64,000 nt of DNA from Muricea muricata (lineage: Eukaryota > Cnidaria > Anthozoa > Malacalcyonacea > Plexauridae), in assembly GCA_963855995.1 (NCBI GenBank), contig OY979716.1, forward strand, positions 42,106,854 through 42,170,853, given 5' to 3'. Every line of letters starts with the position of its first letter. The first letter of the stretch is position 1. The translations under genes were made by a program, and so were the position numbers. This document shows positions 61,176-64,000 of this stretch, in pieces. The notes under the pieces are model-generated. The model worked only from the letters and a program-made list of their open reading frames with translations. It made no database searches and was not told the origin of the DNA.

Positions 61176-62002
61176 AGCTCACAATGTGTTGAATTACTCT
61201 AACACTGAGTGATTTACACTCGCTCTTGACAAACATGGCCAGTTGATCGTCGGTTCTAAGGACAAATGGTGCCTTTTTTTGGTTGACCTTGTTCAATAAA
61301 GTCAATGTAGAACATCTCTATAGGATAATCGGCAAAACCATGTTTCTTACTTGATTCCATTATTCCTGCCATATGGCAAATGGTTTTCAAAAGAACACTA
61401 GCGGAGATGTTGAGTGGAATGTCCAGTTTACAGTTTTCACAATGAATGGATATATTTTTTGAATTTATCTACTTTATCCCCACAATGATAGTTCGAGTAC
61501 TAGTGTTGACCGCCATCTTTGTCCGTCCAGTAAGTACTTAGAGTATGCATGACTTAGTGTACCTATTAGCACCGCTGGTCATTAAAATTGTGGTCTGCAG
61601 TCTGTGTGTATCTTAGAATACGTAGAAAGGTCTGGAAATGTTATTACTTTTAAAACATTAAACAGCTACATTTTCATTAAAAAATAACATTCATTTTTTA
61701 TGTATTTTTAGAATGGCAAAAAGCAAATCCCATTCCCATGTGGTGTTTTGTTTCCTAGTCCCAATGCCTCCAACCCCATTTTCCCAGCCCAAAATCAAGC
61801 CAATCCCATTCCCATTTTACCCCTTCAGGACCCTTGTAAGTTTTTTTTTTGCATTTTAGTCGCTGTGAATCAATGGCCCCAAAGAGGTAACTACCCATGA
61901 TGAATAATATAAGTAAAGCAATATATATTATATATAAAATTTACTAAATTACAGGTGAATTGGTTAAAGTTAAAAAAATGTCAAAATACTTTCTTTTTAC
62001 AG
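61176..62002. other. Spacer with AATCCCATTCCC repeat
   Basis: 61720-61835 has AATCCCATTCCCATGTGG and further copies, closing with CCCCTTCAGGACCCTTG. On the plus strand a mini-exon may exist at about 61860-61888 (RCESMAPKR between AG and GTAACT), before the zinc-knuckle exon. Nothing else was recognised. Confidence 0.45.
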
Positions 62003-62059
62003 GAATGAGATGCTTCAAATGTGGTCTTAGAGGCCACTTGGCCAGAAATTGCCAGTGCC
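62003..62059 (+). CDS. Zinc-knuckle (CCHC) exon
   Basis: Between AG (62001-62002) and a GTAAGT donor, the exon reads RCFKCGLRGHLARNCQC, a perfect CX2CX4HX4C knuckle. Such knuckles bind single-stranded nucleic acid in gag-like and RNA-processing proteins. The neighbouring exons are not clear, as an LTR starts within about 40 bp downstream. Confidence 0.5.
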
Positions 62060-62099
62060 GTAAGTGCCACCAATACAATGTATGCAATTCAATAACAGT

Positions 62100-62273
62100 A
62101 GTGTTTAACAAGTTTGCATATTTGCTGTGTTTGCCAAGTACCAAACAGATATATAAGTGAACTAACTCTTTATTTCGAAAAGCTCTTAGCCTTTTATACA
62201 AAATTTACATTACATAAAATAATTAACATACACCTAATGACAAAATAATTAACATAAACTTATAAACATAACA
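62100..62273 (-). mobile_element. 3' LTR of a Ty3/Gypsy element (approximate left border)
   Basis: On the minus strand a polypurine tract (AGGGGAGGAAG, 62284-62274) is followed by TGTTATG, the expected LTR start, at 62273. Inside are TATAAAAG (62198-62191) and an AATAAA signal (about 62173-62168). The end TTAAACA at 62100 is the best candidate, giving a short LTR of about 174 bp. The 5' LTR is outside the window, so length and target duplication cannot be checked. Confidence 0.6.
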
Positions 62274-62509
62274 CTTCCTCCCCTAACAAAACTAAGAATC
62301 CAATGTTCATTGTCTGTACTTCTATCAAGTATATAACTATAACTATACGTTGTTTTTTTTGTTGTTTTTTTTTAACTTAAATAATGTGTAAGGAATGTAA
62401 ACAAATTATACTTCTTCAATTAAACGTTTTGGTTTCGTACGAATACGAATTAGATACCTATGAGTACCTAAATGTTTTTCACTACCGTTTGTAGCATCAG
62501 GTTCTTTGG

Positions 62510-63996
62510 TTACCGTTGATGATAATTGTGGGGCTGGAGGTGGTGGTTAGTTTCCTGGGTTATAGGTAGAGTTGAACTCGGCTCACTGGGTTGTCCTTCG
62601 GTACTACTCTTTGTCACACCGACTTCTTCTGCCGCGGAGGGAATCGGTCTAACAGGTGGTGGTGACATTACATCGGGGAGTGGTGAAATAACATCAGCAA
62701 ACCTTGATCCAGCCAAGCTTCGTAATTGATCAACATGTCGTTTCCAAAACAGATCACCAACCTGAACTCGATACGTAATGGGACTTAATCTCATTTGAAT
62801 CACTCCTCTTATCCACGGGTCTTTCACCATAACCAGATCTCTTATCTCAAAATTACACAGGGAAGGTTGTGGTAGATGTTTCGATTTCCTCTCCATCTTA
62901 GCTGACAAACAGGGATGCAACATATCAAGTCTGGTTCGGAGTCTTCGACCCATCAAGATTTCAGCTGGGGTACAACCAGTAGCGGTATGTGGAGTCGTAC
63001 GATATCCCAACAGAAAACGTGCCAATTTTTCTCCAATGGATCCTTCTTCATTCTTACAAATCTTCATGGCATCCTTGAATGTTCTTACTGCACTTTCTGC
63101 TTCACCATTTGAAGCAGGATGATAGGGTGATGATAAACATTGTCGAATTTCAAAAAATCTTTCATTTCTTGCGCCACAAATTGTGGGCCATTGTCCGACA
63201 CAATCTCTTTGGGTAAACCATGAACTGAAAATAGGTAACGTAATGCTCGAACAGTTGCAGCAGTGGTAGTTGATGACATTAATAAGACTTCAATCCACTT
63301 AGACTTGGCATCGACCACTACCAAATACATTCCACCCTCAACTGGACCCACAAAGTTGAGATGAATTCTTTGCCACGGACGTACCGGCCAGATACACCGA
63401 TTACTCACTTTGAAGGGTGACTTGCAGCGGTTAGCTTGACAACTGGTGCAATCTCTGACCGTCTGTACAATATCTTGATCCAATGTTGACCACCACACAT
63501 GTAAATGTGCCAAAGATTTCATTCGCACTATTCCTGGATGATTTATGTGCAACTCCGTCAACACCTGCCTTTGATATCTAGTTGGGATCACCACTCTGGT
63601 TCCTCTCAGCAGGCAGCCTTCCTCTACAGTAAACTCCTCTTGCTTCGTAAAGTAAAATCGAAGTTCTTCAGGTAAACTTCCTTCATCTGGCCAACCATGC
63701 AACAGGAAATAAACCACACGAGACAAGATAGGATCTTTTTGCGTAGCTTCTCGGATCATACATACCGAAATCGGTACCCGTTCCAATTGGACTCGGTTTA
63801 CTTCTTCTGCTTCTGAAATCCACACATCTGGCTCATCCACAATTTTCCTCGGCAACCGGGACAATGCGTCAGCATTAGCATTGTTCTTAGAGGTTCGGTA
63901 TTCGATATCATATTGATATGCACCAAGTTGGATGGCCCACCTCTGCAGACGTGACACCGCCAAAACAGGAACACCGCGTTTCGGTCCCAGGATCAA
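62510..63996 (-). pseudogene. Ty3/Gypsy pol 3' part: RNase H end and integrase
   Basis: From 63996 downward come the end of RNase H (NANADALSRLP), an H2C2 zinc domain (HINHPGI and CTSCQ) and the integrase core. In the core the first acidic position of the usual (I/L)DF(A/V)GP motif is LNFVGP, with Asn for Asp. SDNGPQF holds the second Asp. A frame change near 63090 separates this from the last catalytic region and the C-terminal part (GYRTTPHTATGCTPAEIL, GDLFWKRHVDQLR), which ends in a Ser/Pro-rich tail. Gag, protease and most RT lie beyond the window edge. Inactive, as judged by the frame change and the substituted residue. Confidence 0.88.
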
Positions 63997-64000
63997 AGTC

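Noticed and set aside
51508-61835. Inverted TCCTGAAGGG at 51514 and 61820 as ends of one 10-kb element holding the NHL-like gene
   Set aside because: No matching target duplication. The neighbouring AATCCCATTCCC repeats are in direct, not inverted, orientation, so two copies of one short repeat are more likely.

Overview
This is a eukaryotic, AT-rich window from a metazoan nuclear genome. Genes are split by GT-AG introns, there are no operons or ribosome binding sites, and long (TA)n microsatellites are present. The gene families (zinc-ribbon/HECT ligase, 2A-bearing Helitron proteins, TNP2-type transposase, BEN-domain protein, P2X7-tail protein, an NHL-like repeat family) are ones I associate with cnidarians, perhaps an anthozoan. 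No species can be named from the sequence alone. All family assignments are by eye, without a database search.

The window is mostly a layered deposit of transposable elements, and several insertions can be resolved to the base by their target-site duplications (TSDs). From 2 to 6 kb there is a degraded Helitron 5' part with a 2A-like motif, split at 2640-2647/5063-5070 by a 2.4-kb hAT-ended element that carries an OTU-like fragment. From 6.4 to 7.9 kb lies a truncated copy of a candidate DDE transposase gene whose more complete, nine-exon relative is at 38.9-42.8 kb. From about 7.92 to 18.55 kb lies what looks like one composite CACTA/EnSpm-like element. Arrays of imperfect palindromic CCTATAGGAATTCC-type repeats bound it. 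Inside are a five-exon TNP2-like transposase (minus strand) and a seven-exon BEN-domain gene (plus strand), transcribed divergently from a 318-bp spacer. Each gene has a single in-frame stop.

From 18.9 to 22.3 kb is the cleanest gene of the window, a three-exon 701-residue zinc-ribbon plus HECT E3 ubiquitin ligase. From 22.7 to 31.9 kb there is a Cys-rich minus-strand exon, an ACAAGTTGT repeat array, a Mutator-like transposase-domain gene (minus strand) and about 3.7 kb with nothing recognised. From 31.9 to 37.6 kb lie two broken non-LTR retrotransposons in opposite orientation, followed by a five-exon Ulp1/SENP-like protease fragment and the nine-exon candidate transposase.

From 43.5 to 48 kb there is a P2X7-cytoplasmic-domain protein, a Harbinger-type DDE pseudogene split by a MITE, and a PIF1-type (Helitron) helicase pseudogene split by a foldback element. 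From 48.9 to 50.8 kb there is a possible micro-exon gene. From 52 to 61.2 kb a minus-strand pseudogene of an NHL-like repeat family is interrupted inside coding exons by a 3.1-kb ZMYM1-like hAT (8-bp TSD) and by a 1.45-kb Mutator-like element (9-bp TSD). The hAT itself holds a 163-bp hAT-type MITE. The window ends inside a Ty3/Gypsy element (minus strand; 3' LTR, polypurine tract and integrase present, 5' part outside).
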